Assembly: GCA_964497185.1 (NCBI GenBank)
Contig: CAZCBX010000005.1
Coordinates: 72,568 to 136,567, forward strand
From: CAZCBX01 sp964497185
GTDB taxonomy: Bacteria; Bdellovibrionota_G; JALEGL01; JAGRMV01
Direction: 5' to 3'
Length of the DNA: 64,000 nt
Made by a program: the position numbers and the translations under genes. Positions 16,410 to 26,100 of the stretch are shown one piece after another. Below the pieces are notes generated by a model that worked only from the letters and a program-made list of their open reading frames with translations, had not been told where the DNA came from and did no database searches. The first letter of the stretch is position 1. Each line of letters begins with the position of its first letter.

Positions 16410-17533
16410 CGTTTTTTGAATCCAAAAAAATTAAATCGGACTACAATCGATTTAAAAAAATTGTCCGTGGCAAAATTAAACAAAATTTAAAAAAATACAT
16501 GTCCAACGGTGAAATGTTGGGCAAGCAAGGCAAAGACTTTGTGTCCATTCCCTTACCGCGCATCAACTTGCCTCACTTTGAACACGATTTTGAAAAAAAA
16601 GGTGGCGTGGGTCAAGGCGAGGGTGAAGAGGGTCAACCCGTGGGCCAAGGACAGGGCAAGCCTCAGGATGGCGGTGGTCAAGCCGGTTCTGAAGCAGGCC
16701 AACACATCATGGAAGTGGATGTGTCGTTGGAAGAACTGGCCGATATTTTATCGGAAGAGCTCCAGCTACCCAACATCGAACCCAAAGGTCAAAAAACGCA
16801 GATTCAAAGTGAAAAAAACCGCTACACCAGTGTGAACAGCGAAGGCCCCAATTCGCTTCGACATTTTCGCCGTACCTACAGAGAAGCTTTAAAACGCAAC
16901 ATTGTCAGTGGCACCTACAATCCGAAAAATCCCATCTTGGTGCCCATCAAAAATGACATGCGGTATCGAAGTGCCAAAATCAAACAAGAAAAAACCACGT
17001 CTGCTGTGATTGTTTACATCATGGACGTGTCGGGCTCTATGGGCGCAGAACAAAAAGAAATTGTACGCACGGAAAGTTTCTGGCTCGACACCTGGCTGCG
17101 TTCGCAATACAAAGACATTGAGTCGCGATACATCATTCACGATGCACAAGCCAAAGAAGTGGACTCGGAAACGTTTTACAAAACCCGTGAGTCGGGTGGT
17201 ACCATTATTTCATCGGCCTATGCGTTGGCCAAAAACATTCTGGAGCATCATTATCCCCACGATCAATGGAACACCTATGTTTTTCATTTTTCCGATGGGG
17301 ACAATTGGTCCAGTGAAGACACCGCCAAATGCATAACCATGCTTGAAAAAGAGTTTTTGCCGTATATCAATCTGTTTTGTTATGGGCAGGTCGAATCGCA
17401 GTATGGATCGGGGCAGTTTCTCAAAGATTTGGATAACAAACTGGCCGAAGCCGACAATTTGATCACGTCCAAAATTGATCGAAAAGAAGACATTTACGAG
17501 TCCATCAAAACGTTTTTGGGAAAGGGCAAATAA
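16406..17533 (+). CDS. yeaH: DUF444 / YeaH-YhbH family von Willebrand-type protein
   Basis: A 375-residue cytoplasmic protein. The basic N-terminus is followed by a Gly/Gln-rich low-complexity linker (about residues 68-98) and a VWA-like domain with a MIDAS-type DVSGSMG near residue 208 and FSDGDN further on. DUF444 proteins occur with PrkA and SpoVR in many bacteria and are thought to work with them. It overlaps prkA by 4 bp and abuts spoVR with no gap. The gene symbol is by homology to E. coli. Confidence 0.9.
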   Translation: MTFFESKKIKSDYNRFKKIVRGKIKQNLKKYMSNGEMLGKQGKDFVSIPLPRINLPHFEHDFEKKGGVGQGEGEEGQPVGQGQGKPQDGGGQAGSEAGQHIMEVDVSLEELADILSEELQLPNIEPKGQKTQIQSEKNRYTSVNSEGPNSLRHFRRTYREALKRNIVSGTYNPKNPILVPIKNDMRYRSAKIKQEKTTSAVIVYIMDVSGSMGAEQKEIVRTESFWLDTWLRSQYKDIESRYIIHDAQAKEVDSETFYKTRESGGTIISSAYALAKNILEHHYPHDQWNTYVFHFSDGDNWSSEDTAKCITMLEKEFLPYINLFCYGQVESQYGSGQFLKDLDNKLAEADNLITSKIDRKEDIYESIKTFLGKGK

Positions 17534-19018
17534 ATGGCCAATCTCCCCATTGAATTAGCCAAAATTCAAGAGATGATTGAAAGCCTTGCTGCTGGCTACA
17601 AGTTGGATTTTTTTCCCACCATTTTTGAAATGTTGGATTTCGAGAAGTTAAATGAAGTGGCGGCTTATGGCGGATTTCCAACACGATACCCCCATTGGAC
17701 CTTTGGCATGGAATACGACCAGCTGGCCAAAGGATACGAATACGGCCTGTCCAAAATTTACGAAATGGTCATCAACAACAACCCTTGCTATGCTTATTTG
17801 CTCAAGTCCAATCCGCTCGTGGATCAAAAGCTGGTGATGGCCCACGTGTATGGCCACTGCGACTTTTTTAAAAACAATTACTGGTTTTCCAAAACCGATC
17901 GAAAAATGATGGATACAACCGCCAACCATGCGGCGCGCATTCGTGGTTACATTGATCAATATGGCCACGATGTTGTGGAATCCTTTTTAGACGTATGTTT
18001 GTCGATGGACAATTTAATTGATCCCCATAGCGTATTTATCGAACGAAAAAGCCACGAACCCGCGCCACCCCAAGAGCCCCAAAAAATGAAAAGCAAAGGG
18101 TACATGGACCGATACATTAATCCACCCCAGTATTTGGAAGAGCAGAGGCAGCAAATTATTGAGCAGCAATCGGGCCATCAAGTTTTTCCTCCTGAGCCGG
18201 TCAAAGATGTTTTGGGTTTTTTGATGGAGCATGCACCGTTGGAAAACTGGCAGCGAGATGTGTTGTCCATCGTTCGAAAAGAAGCCTATTATTTTGCCCC
18301 CCAAGCCCAGACCAAAATTATGAACGAAGGGTGGGCCAGCTACTGGCATTCTAAAATGATGACCCGCAATATATTAAGTGCCTCTGAGCTGATCGATTAT
18401 GCCGATCATCATTCAGGCACGCTTGCCACCAGTGGTGCTCAGCTCAATCCTTATAAATTGGGCATTGAACTGTTTCGCGATATTGAGCAGCGTTGGAACA
18501 AAGGCCAGTTTGGCGCGGATTACCATCAATGCGACGACATTCGAGAAAAGGCGAACTGGGATACCCAAGCGGGACTCGGTTTAGAGAAAATATTCCAGGT
18601 TCGCAAAGTCTACAACGATGTCATGTTTGTGGATGAGTTTCTTACTGAAGATTTTTGCCTAAAACATAAGCTGTTTTCGTTTGAATACAACCCAGCGACC
18701 ACCCAATATGAAATTTTTTCCCGTGCTTTCCAGACCGTGAAAAAGAAAATTCTATTTTCTCTGACCAATCGCGGTCAGCCCTATGTGTTTGTGAAAGATG
18801 CCAATCACGAAAATCGAACCGAGCTTCTGCTATGGCATCGCCATGAGGGCATTGACCTAAAGGTAGATTGGGCTTATGCTACCCTTGAAAATATTTTCAC
18901 CCTATGGAAACGACCGGTTAACCTACTAACGGTGGTGGACGAAAAAGGCACGGTGTATCGGTTTGATGGCAAAGAACACACAGCAGAAAAAACAGAAGAA
19001 AAGCCCGAGGCTTCCTAG
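17534..19018 (+). CDS. spoVR: SpoVR family protein (YcgB-like)
   Basis: A 494-residue cytoplasmic protein with the SpoVR signature segments FPTRYPHWTFGMEYDQL, YLLKSN, VMAHVYGHCDFFKNN, NEGWASYWHSKMM and NPYKLGIELFRDIE. In non-sporulating bacteria this family belongs to the YeaG-YeaH-YcgB stress set. It completes that operon here. The exact biochemical role is unknown. Its last 53 bp overlap the next open frame. Confidence 0.93.
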   Translation: MANLPIELAKIQEMIESLAAGYKLDFFPTIFEMLDFEKLNEVAAYGGFPTRYPHWTFGMEYDQLAKGYEYGLSKIYEMVINNNPCYAYLLKSNPLVDQKLVMAHVYGHCDFFKNNYWFSKTDRKMMDTTANHAARIRGYIDQYGHDVVESFLDVCLSMDNLIDPHSVFIERKSHEPAPPQEPQKMKSKGYMDRYINPPQYLEEQRQQIIEQQSGHQVFPPEPVKDVLGFLMEHAPLENWQRDVLSIVRKEAYYFAPQAQTKIMNEGWASYWHSKMMTRNILSASELIDYADHHSGTLATSGAQLNPYKLGIELFRDIEQRWNKGQFGADYHQCDDIREKANWDTQAGLGLEKIFQVRKVYNDVMFVDEFLTEDFCLKHKLFSFEYNPATTQYEIFSRAFQTVKKKILFSLTNRGQPYVFVKDANHENRTELLLWHRHEGIDLKVDWAYATLENIFTLWKRPVNLLTVVDEKGTVYRFDGKEHTAEKTEEKPEAS

Positions 19019-19655
19019 CACTTTTCTGTTTTGCTTACTGATGATCCAAAGCGCCTTTGCGTATCAGGATCAAATAGCCATGACCTCCAAAAATCAAGTC
19101 AAAACCGTTTTTGATGTAAAGGCCTATGCATTGCTGCGCAATTTGTATCAAAACGACACGTTGATCGAGCCAGAGAGTCAAACGTGGCAAAAAGCCCATT
19201 TGCTAGCCGAAAGGGATGGTTATTTGGAACAATTGCTGGTGCAAAAGTACCTTCGTGACAACCGAATTGATTTAAAAATTCAAGAAGAGGACTGGCGGCC
19301 CAAAGCGCAAGTGTTGCATCAGCAGTGGCTGGAGGCTGAAAAAGCCAATCCTGACATTCAACAGTGGGGCATTGACAAGGCACGCGTGTATCACTGGACC
19401 GAAGACCGGCACGCATTGGAAAAGTTTTTGCAAACCCATCGACCCTTTCAACCCATTGTGACCACCCGCAAAATTCAAGAGCACTATGAAGAGAATAAAA
19501 GTGACAAGTATTTGGATCAACCGCTGGAGTCCATCCGAAATGTGGTGGAGGCAGATTACAAACAAAGTTTTTTAAAACAAGAATTTCAGCGCTGGATTCG
19601 ACAAGAGCTCCGACGTCAAAAATGGAAATTGTATCCGATTGGGCCTGCTGCTTGA
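18966..19655 (+). CDS. Exported SurA N-domain-like chaperone
   Basis: A 229-residue protein with a Lys-rich n-region, a hydrophobic signal (STFLFCLLMIQSAFA) and a helical body resembling SurA/PpiD N-terminal chaperone domains: AERDGYLEQLLVQKYL and ITTRKIQEHYEENKS-type segments ending in a WIRQELRR helix. No parvulin domain is present. The start codon is in the spoVR coding region (53-bp overlap); a later ATG at 19039 would destroy the signal peptide. It is probably a periplasmic folding factor. Confidence 0.6.
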   Translation: MAKNTQQKKQKKSPRLPSTFLFCLLMIQSAFAYQDQIAMTSKNQVKTVFDVKAYALLRNLYQNDTLIEPESQTWQKAHLLAERDGYLEQLLVQKYLRDNRIDLKIQEEDWRPKAQVLHQQWLEAEKANPDIQQWGIDKARVYHWTEDRHALEKFLQTHRPFQPIVTTRKIQEHYEENKSDKYLDQPLESIRNVVEADYKQSFLKQEFQRWIRQELRRQKWKLYPIGPAA

Positions 19656-19670
19656 GGTAGAAAAGGACGG

Positions 19671-20123
19671 ATGCAGGTGTCAGGGATCAGTACCAAAGTG
19701 CTTCATACCCAGGATTTGCCAAGTGTCGTGGCCATTGAAAAAAAGTCCTATCCCAATCCCTGGGGTTTTGAGAGTTTTACCCAAATTTTGTCCCAGAAAA
19801 ATTTTTATGGCTGGGGAATCTTTATAAACCACCAGCTTCGTGGCTATGGATTTTACAGCGTGGTTTTGGATGAAATGAGTTTGGTCAACTTGGCCATCGA
19901 CCCTGAGCATCGTGGCCAAGGCCTAGGCAGCCATTTGCTGGAACACGTTTTAAAAGAGGCCGGTTTGATGGGGGCCAAACATTGCTTTTTGGAAGTTCGC
20001 GTGGATAATAAAGCAGCCATCGCATTGTATGCCAGCCATGGATTCGAGCCTAAAGGCAGGCGTGTGGGATACTATTCGGACGGCCGCGACGCGTTTGTGA
20101 TGACGCGAAAAATTGATTTTTAA
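19671..20123 (+). CDS. rimI: Ribosomal protein S18-alanine N-acetyltransferase-like GNAT
   Basis: A 150-residue GNAT acetyltransferase. The RimI pattern is clear: an N-terminal IEKKSYPNPWGFESF, VNLAIDPEHRGQGLGSHLL (acetyl-CoA pyrophosphate loop), LEVRVDNKAAIALYASHGFEPKGRRVGYY and a DAFVM end. RimI acetylates the N-terminal alanine of S18 in E. coli. AAGGA precedes the ATG. It starts 15 bp after the SurA-like gene and probably shares its transcript. Confidence 0.88.
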   Translation: MQVSGISTKVLHTQDLPSVVAIEKKSYPNPWGFESFTQILSQKNFYGWGIFINHQLRGYGFYSVVLDEMSLVNLAIDPEHRGQGLGSHLLEHVLKEAGLMGAKHCFLEVRVDNKAAIALYASHGFEPKGRRVGYYSDGRDAFVMTRKIDF

Positions 20124-20151
20124 GGCAGCAAACCTGCTAAAAAAATAACCC

Positions 20152-20180
20152 TTGACTCTATGCGAAAATATTAATATTCT
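20152..20180 (+). promoter_or_regulatory. Candidate cold-shock gene promoter
   Basis: TTGACT at 20152-20157 and TATTCT at 20175-20180 are separated by 17 bp, giving a sigma-70-like promoter 16 bp before the cold-shock protein start. The leader is short, unlike the long structured 5' UTR of E. coli cspA. Confidence 0.5.
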
Positions 20181-20196
20181 TAATAGTGGAGAAAGA

Positions 20197-20406
20197 ATGA
20201 TTAAAGGTAAAGTCAAATGGTTTAACGACACCAAGGGCTTTGGATTCATCCTGAATGAGGATGGGCAAGATGTATTTGTCCATTTTTCATCCATTGAAGG
20301 AAATGGATACAAAAGCTTGCGTGAAGGCCAAGAAGTTCAGTTCGATTATATTCAAGGGCCCAAGGGCTTACACGCGAAAAAAGTCGTCAAACTGACCGAA
20401 AATTAG
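20197..20406 (+). CDS. Cold-shock domain protein
   Basis: A 69-residue single-stranded nucleic-acid-binding protein with both RNA-binding motifs, KGFGFI (RNP1) and VFVHF (RNP2). It is of CspA family length. The ATG at 20197 follows GGAGAAAG and gives the standard MIKGKVKWFND start; an upstream in-frame ATG at 20151 region lacks a ribosome-binding site. Cold induction cannot be judged from sequence. Confidence 0.95.
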   Translation: MIKGKVKWFNDTKGFGFILNEDGQDVFVHFSSIEGNGYKSLREGQEVQFDYIQGPKGLHAKKVVKLTEN

Positions 20407-20419
20407 GTATGGTGTCCAC

Positions 20420-20767
20420 ATGGTGGATGCCCATGCATTTCTTGTGGTTGTAACGACGTTTCCAACGCAAACGCAGGCTCAGGATTTTGCACGTCAAGTG
20501 GTGGAAAAAGGCCTAGGGCGATGCGTGCATATTCACCCCAACATCACATCCATATACGCATGGAAGGGCAAACTCTGCCAAGAGCAAGAAGTGCAGGTTT
20601 CCATCAAATGTCGCCAAAGTCAGTACGCGACCCTCGAAAATTTTTTACAAGATCACCATCCATACGATGTGCCCCAGTGTATCGCGCTGCCCCTATCCCA
20701 TTGGTCACAAGCCTATGGTCAATGGCTGGAAGAAGAAGTGGATTTTTTTCAAAAAACCACTACATAG
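20420..20767 (+). CDS. cutA: Divalent-cation tolerance protein CutA
   Basis: A 115-residue ferredoxin-like protein forming trimers in known members. The family pattern is present: VVVTTFPTQTQAQDFARQVVEKGLGRCVHI, then ITSIYAWKGKL and E-x-Q-V-x-I-K. It ends in the HPYDVPQCIALPL segment typical of CutA1. CutA is linked to copper tolerance in E. coli, but its molecular role is unsettled. It lies 13 bp after the cold-shock gene. Confidence 0.92.
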   Translation: MVDAHAFLVVVTTFPTQTQAQDFARQVVEKGLGRCVHIHPNITSIYAWKGKLCQEQEVQVSIKCRQSQYATLENFLQDHHPYDVPQCIALPLSHWSQAYGQWLEEEVDFFQKTTT

Positions 20768-20822
20768 GTGCAAAGTATAAGTACAAAGTTAAGCTATTAG
20801 AAGCAAAGTTAAAGGAGCAGTC

Positions 20823-21866
20823 ATGGCGAAAAAAGTAGGTATTTTAACAGGCGGAGGCGATTGTCCAGGGCTGAATCCAGCCATTCGCGCCGTGGTGCGC
20901 AGCCTTCAAACCCAAGATTATGAAATAATCGGTTTTAAGGGCGGCTGGCGGGGGCCCATCGACAATGACGTCATGCCCATGGACTGGTCACAAGTGGATC
21001 ATTTGCTTAAAGAAGGTGGAACCTGTTTGCGCTCTTCACGCACCAACCCTTTTAACACCGATGGTGGCGTGGATGCCATTGTCAAAACATTTGAAACCCA
21101 GCCATTGCATGCGCTGGTGGCCATTGGGGGTGAAGATACCATGGGTGTGGCCCATAAGCTTTATGAACAAAAGCAGCTGCCCATCGTGGGCATTCCCAAA
21201 ACCATCGACAATGATTTGGATGCCACGGACATCACCTTGGGCTTTCAAACAGCAGTGCAAATTGCCACCGAGGCCATTGATCGACTAACCACCACGGCGC
21301 AGTCCCATGATCGTGTGATGGTGGTGGAAATTATGGGCCGGCATGCAGGATGGTTGACTGCTTATGCCGGATTGGCCGGTGGGGCTGACTGTGTCATCAC
21401 CCCTGAATTTCCAATGGAGCTGGACAAAATTTGTAACATCATTGCAGCCAATGAACAGCGCGGTAAAAATTACAGCATCATTGCGGTGGCCGAAGGGGCC
21501 TCCATCGTTCACAACGGTGAAAAAATCAATTCGCAAAGTGAAAAAGCCGTGGACAGTTTTGGCCATGTTAAACTGGGTGGCATTGGCGATCTGCTCGAAA
21601 AACTCATCAAAGAAAAAACAGGCCGTGACGTCCGAAGCACCACACTGGGCCATATTCAACGCGGTGGCACTCCCACCGCCATGGACCGCGTATTGTCCAC
21701 CAGCCTTGGCCTAGAAGCCGCCAAAAACATCAAAAACCAAAACTGGGGCAAAATGAGCGCTTTCAAAGATGGAAAAATACAGACTGTCACATTGGCCGAA
21801 GGTGTAGGGAGACTGAAAGTATTAACCGAAGAATTTTACAGCCGCTGCCAAGCATTTTTTGGCTAG
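20823..21866 (+). CDS. pfkA: 6-phosphofructokinase, predicted pyrophosphate-dependent
   Basis: A 347-residue group III PFK. The N-terminal GGGDCPGLNPAIRAVV, GGEDTMG and PKTIDNDLDATD motifs and the catalytic MGRHAGW are all present. Asp105 and Lys126 occupy the positions of E. coli Gly104 and Gly124; Asp plus Lys there marks PPi-using enzymes, whereas ATP enzymes have Gly at the first site. The reaction may therefore be reversible. AAAGGAG precedes the start. A strong hairpin follows at 21873. Confidence 0.9.
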   Translation: MAKKVGILTGGGDCPGLNPAIRAVVRSLQTQDYEIIGFKGGWRGPIDNDVMPMDWSQVDHLLKEGGTCLRSSRTNPFNTDGGVDAIVKTFETQPLHALVAIGGEDTMGVAHKLYEQKQLPIVGIPKTIDNDLDATDITLGFQTAVQIATEAIDRLTTTAQSHDRVMVVEIMGRHAGWLTAYAGLAGGADCVITPEFPMELDKICNIIAANEQRGKNYSIIAVAEGASIVHNGEKINSQSEKAVDSFGHVKLGGIGDLLEKLIKEKTGRDVRSTTLGHIQRGGTPTAMDRVLSTSLGLEAAKNIKNQNWGKMSAFKDGKIQTVTLAEGVGRLKVLTEEFYSRCQAFFG

Positions 21867-21872
21867 AGGTTT

Positions 21873-21901
21873 GGGGACATGTACCTCTGGTACGTGTCCT
21901 C
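21873..21901. terminator. GGGGACA-type hairpin after pfkA
   Basis: The arms GGGGACATGTACC (21873-21885) and GGTACGTGTCCTC (21889-21901) are complementary at 11 of 13 positions, with G-T pairs possible at the others, around a 3-nt loop. It lies 7 bp after the pfkA stop, between convergent genes. It shares the GGGGACA start with the palindrome beside higA, and a decayed half-copy lies at 27301-27314. It may terminate transcription, belong to a REP-like family, or both. Confidence 0.55.
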
Positions 21902-21953
21902 GACCTAAGTGAAGATGGGGCTGGAGTTGATCAAACGTCCAGTTGCAACATCG

Positions 21954-23060
21954 CTACTGGGCGACCAGCCATTTGATTTCGACTCGGCGGTTTTGTTCTC
22001 GACCTGCGCGGGTTTGATTGGTGGCGATGGGATAGTCTTCGCCGTAGCCGATGGCGTCCACTCGGTGGCGATCCAAACCATGACGGGTGAGAATGTTCAT
22101 CACTGTTTTGGCACGCGCAAGTGATAGGGCTTGATTGGCTTTCCGATCACCCAAATTGTCCGTATGACCCTCCACCGTATAAAGAAGCGGTGCTTTGTTT
22201 TGCATGAGGGCTTTGCTAATTTTTTTCAAAGTTTTGAGCGATTTGTACGTCACGCGGGCGCTGCCTGGCTCAAAGCTAATGTTATCAATGATGCCACGGG
22301 CAAAATGCTGACGGGGACAACCGTAATCATCCACGGCGCCGGCTTGCGTAGAAGGGCATAAGTCCATGTAATCCATCACCTGATCCCCATCTTCGTCCGC
22401 TTGGCAAGAGGGCGTTGTTGCGCGCTGTTGTTCGGTCATGTTTTGGCAGCGATTGGCCTTGGGCGCGGGTGTTTCAAAACTTGCTTTGCGTACTTTGGAA
22501 CGAGGCTCATATTGTTTTGGATTCAATGTCAGCGAAAAACCTACCCAGCCGCTGAAGTTACTCTGGCCCTCGTCCACTGGGTCGCCCACCCATACATGGT
22601 CAAAGCCAACCCCAACATAGGTGGCGATAAGATTGGACCACTGTGAACGAAGCCCACCGCCCAAGCCCACCGATACGCCCGTGATGTTTTCAATTTGATC
22701 CAGCCGAATCCATTGGTACCCTGCGGTGGCTTGGGCAAAGGCACCATGTTTTTTTTCAGGATGAAACAAATAGGTGGGGCCCAGCTCAACGGTGCGAACC
22801 ACCGCATCATCGTCCAGTATACTCAACCCCGATTGTTGTCTGTAGCCAACGCCCAGCGCCCAGTTTGATGAAAGGCGATAAGAGGTTTGCAGCGCCCAGC
22901 GATAGGAGGCACCCAAGTTGGCCAAGCCATAATCATCGAGGTGTGTGTAGCCAAACGAAGCTTGCAAGTCCAGCTCGCCTTTGGTCGGTTGAGCCAGGGT
23001 GGCAAAAGGTAAGCCAAACCCGACAATAGCCAAAATGATATGTGCCCAAAAATATTTCAT
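21954..23060 (-). CDS. OmpA family outer-membrane protein with TSP3-like repeat
   Basis: A 368-residue protein with a signal peptide (MKYFWAHIILAIVGFGLPFATLA), an N-terminal beta-barrel-like region (about 25-210), a calcium-binding TSP3-like stretch (DEDGDQVMDYMDLCPSTQAG) and a C-terminal OmpA/MotB peptidoglycan-binding domain (VEGHTDNLGDRKANQALSLARA). The start is set at the signal peptide; the open frame continues 87 codons upstream, overlapping dnaE, without protein-like character. It probably links the outer membrane to the cell wall. Confidence 0.88.
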   Translation of the reverse strand: MKYFWAHIILAIVGFGLPFATLAQPTKGELDLQASFGYTHLDDYGLANLGASYRWALQTSYRLSSNWALGVGYRQQSGLSILDDDAVVRTVELGPTYLFHPEKKHGAFAQATAGYQWIRLDQIENITGVSVGLGGGLRSQWSNLIATYVGVGFDHVWVGDPVDEGQSNFSGWVGFSLTLNPKQYEPRSKVRKASFETPAPKANRCQNMTEQQRATTPSCQADEDGDQVMDYMDLCPSTQAGAVDDYGCPRQHFARGIIDNISFEPGSARVTYKSLKTLKKISKALMQNKAPLLYTVEGHTDNLGDRKANQALSLARAKTVMNILTRHGLDRHRVDAIGYGEDYPIATNQTRAGREQNRRVEIKWLVAQ

Positions 23061-23154
23061 GAATGCAGTCCATTCGAAGGATGTTGACAGGATAACCTGA
23101 TGTACAGCTTCTTTATGGGTACCATAGTCAAAGGCGGCTGGGCATGCAAAAAAA

Positions 23155-26100
23155 TTATTGAAGAAAAATTTTGGTTTGCGGCCCGAGTTGGTTTTGGATG
23201 GCTTCAAAGACATCCACCGTGGGCTTGAGTTTAAACGCTTGAGATAGGGGTAAAATCGTTTTCGACTTACCCGGTATCTCCATGTGTAAAACAATGGGAC
23301 AACTGCCCTGATGGCGGTCAATTAAATCCTTGAGCTGCTGTAACCCATCGGCTTGCATTTGCGATGCATCCAACTGAATGTGAACCTTGCCATCAAAATA
23401 CTGATCGGCGTGATCCAAAAGACAAATGTGGTCGGCCAATACTTTGGCCTGCTCATCTTGAATGTCCAGCTTGCCCACCACAAAAATGGGCTGATCTTGC
23501 GTTAAAACTTCTTGCGCCAATTCAAAACAATTGGGAAACACCACCACTTCTACACTTCCATGCAGATCATCCATGGTGATGAAAGCCATGCGCGCGCCTT
23601 TTTTGGTGGTAATTTCTTTTTTGGTGCTGATCAATCCACCCAAACGGACGCTGGACTGATGGGGCTTTTCAAGCAAATTGGCCGTGTGGGCATTGGTGTA
23701 TAGCGTAAGGTGATGTTGCGATTTTAAAAGGGGATGCCCGGTAATGTAGAAACCCACCGACTCCTTTTCAAATTGCAGACGGGTGCCTTCATCCCATTCG
23801 GGTATGTTTTTCGCGTCGCTGCTGGGAGCAGGCAAACTGGAACCAAACAAACTGTCCTGGCCCACCCGTTTGTCCTTCTGCGTTTTCGAGCCGTATTCAA
23901 TGGCTTTTTCCACATCCATCATCAACTGCGCGCGTTTGGGGGCAAGGTCATCAAGGGCGCCCGATTTAATCAGCGATTCAAGCACTTTTTTGTTTACCTG
24001 GCGCAAGGTCACTCTCTCGCAGAGATTAAACAAGCTGGTAAAGGGGCCTTGTTTGTGACGGGCTTCAATCATCGACTCAATGGCTGTTTCGCCCACGTTT
24101 TTGATGCCCGCCAAGCCAAAGCGAATCTTGCCGTCGCGCACCATAAAGTCCAGCGCGCTTTGATTGACGTCGGGGGGCAATACGTCAATGTTGGACGCAC
24201 GACAATCGGCCAAGTGTGACACCACGCGATCGGTGTTGTTGCGGTCCAATGAAAAACAGGCAGCCATAAACTCAACGGGATAATGGGCTTTGAGATACGC
24301 GGTTTGATAAGAGATGAGCGCATAAGCGGCCGAGTGAGATTTGTTAAAACCATAGCCTGCAAATTTGGCCATCAAATCAAATATTTTTTCAGCTTTGTTT
24401 TTTGGATGGCCATTTTTTGCGGCCCCTGCCAAGAATTTTTCCTGTTGCTGATCCATTTCCTCTTTGATTTTTTTACCCATGGCCCGGCGAAGCAAATCCG
24501 CATCGCCCAAGGTGTAGCTGGCCAGCTTCGATGCAATTTGCATGACTTGCTCTTGGTACAAAATGACGCCATAGGTTTCCTTTAAAATCTCTTCGAGTTC
24601 TGGCAAATCATACTGAATTTGTGTGCGACCATGTTTGCGGTTGATAAAGTCATCCACCATCCCTGAGCCCAACGGACCGGGACGATAGAGCGCCACCAAG
24701 GCCACGATGTCTTCAAAACCAGAAGGCTTTAACCGAATCACCAAGTCGCGCATGCCCGAAGATTCCAGCTGAAAGATCCCTTGCGTCTCTCCTCGGCTAA
24801 GCAGTTCAAACACTTTGGTATCGTGCATGGGAATGGATAGCAGATCCACATCATCCCCACAGGACTCTTTGATAAAAGACACCGCTTTTTGCAACAGCGT
24901 AAGCGTTTTTAAACCCAGAAAATCAAATTTCACCAAGCCGATTTTTTCAACGGCCTTCATATCCCACTGGGTCACCATCTCATCTTTTTGCCCCGTCATC
25001 AGCGGCAAATGAGACAACAACGGATCCGCATCGGAAATCACCACCCCAGCGGCATGCACCGATGCATGACGATGTAGCCCTTCCACACGTTTGGCAATGG
25101 TTAAAAGCTCGTCGGTTTGTGCGTCTTCCTGTCGCAATTGCGCGAATTTGGGCTCCATTTCAAACGCTTCGCTCATGCTAATGTTGAGCACCGAAGGCAC
25201 CAGTTTGGCCAGTTTATCCACATCACCGTAGGGCACGCCCATCACGCGTCCCACATCACGAATCGCGGCACGGGGTTGCAGTTTTCCAAACGTGCATATC
25301 TGGGCCATGCGCGCGCCGGTAATGCCGGGCTCATCGTATTTTTCAGATACATATTTAAGCACTTCATCGCGGCGGTACTGGCAAAAATCCACATCGATAT
25401 CCGGCATGCTGATGCGTTCGGGGTTGAGAAAACGCTCAAAAAGCAAATTGTAAGGTATGGGATCCACATCGGTGATTTGAGTGGCATAAGCCACCAGCGA
25501 GCCCGCCGCAGAACCACGACCAGGACCCACCGGTATGCCATTGTTTTTGGCATAGTTGATAAAATCTTGAACAATCAAAAAGTACCCCGAAAAGCCCATG
25601 CTGATGATGATACCCAATTCTTCATCCAAGCGGGCGCGATACATCTTTTCCATGGCGGGTTGCTGGTCGGCGGGTATGTTTTCCAGGGCAAAGCGCTGGG
25701 CCAAGCGTTTGTGCATGCCCTGCACCGACATCTCGGTTAGCGCATCATCCAAGGTCTGACCGGGCTTGGTTTCGTATTGGGGCATAAAATACCCCTTGCG
25801 ATCCATTTCAATGTTGCACCGCTGCGCAATGGCCAAGGTATTTTCGCACGCTTGGTCAAACTCAAAAAACAACGAAGCCATTTCATCGGGTGATCGAAAA
25901 TAATACTGATCGGTTGGAAATTTTTGTCGGTTTTCTTCGTGCAAAAACTTGCCGCTGCCCACGCAAAGCAAAACATCATGGGCTTTGGCATCTTCTTGCA
26001 CCAAATAGTGGGTGTCGTTGGCGGCCACCATGGGCAAGCCCATTTGCTTAGAAAGCGTGCGAATGCCTTCATTGATTTTTTTCTGAATCGGCAGTCCCGT

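Noticed and set aside
20124..20151. Terminator hairpin after rimI (GCAG/CTGC)
   Set aside because: The stem is only 4 bp and is followed by A, not T.
23061..23321. 87-codon extension of the OmpA-family gene
   Set aside because: It would overlap dnaE and place a perfect signal peptide in the interior of the protein.
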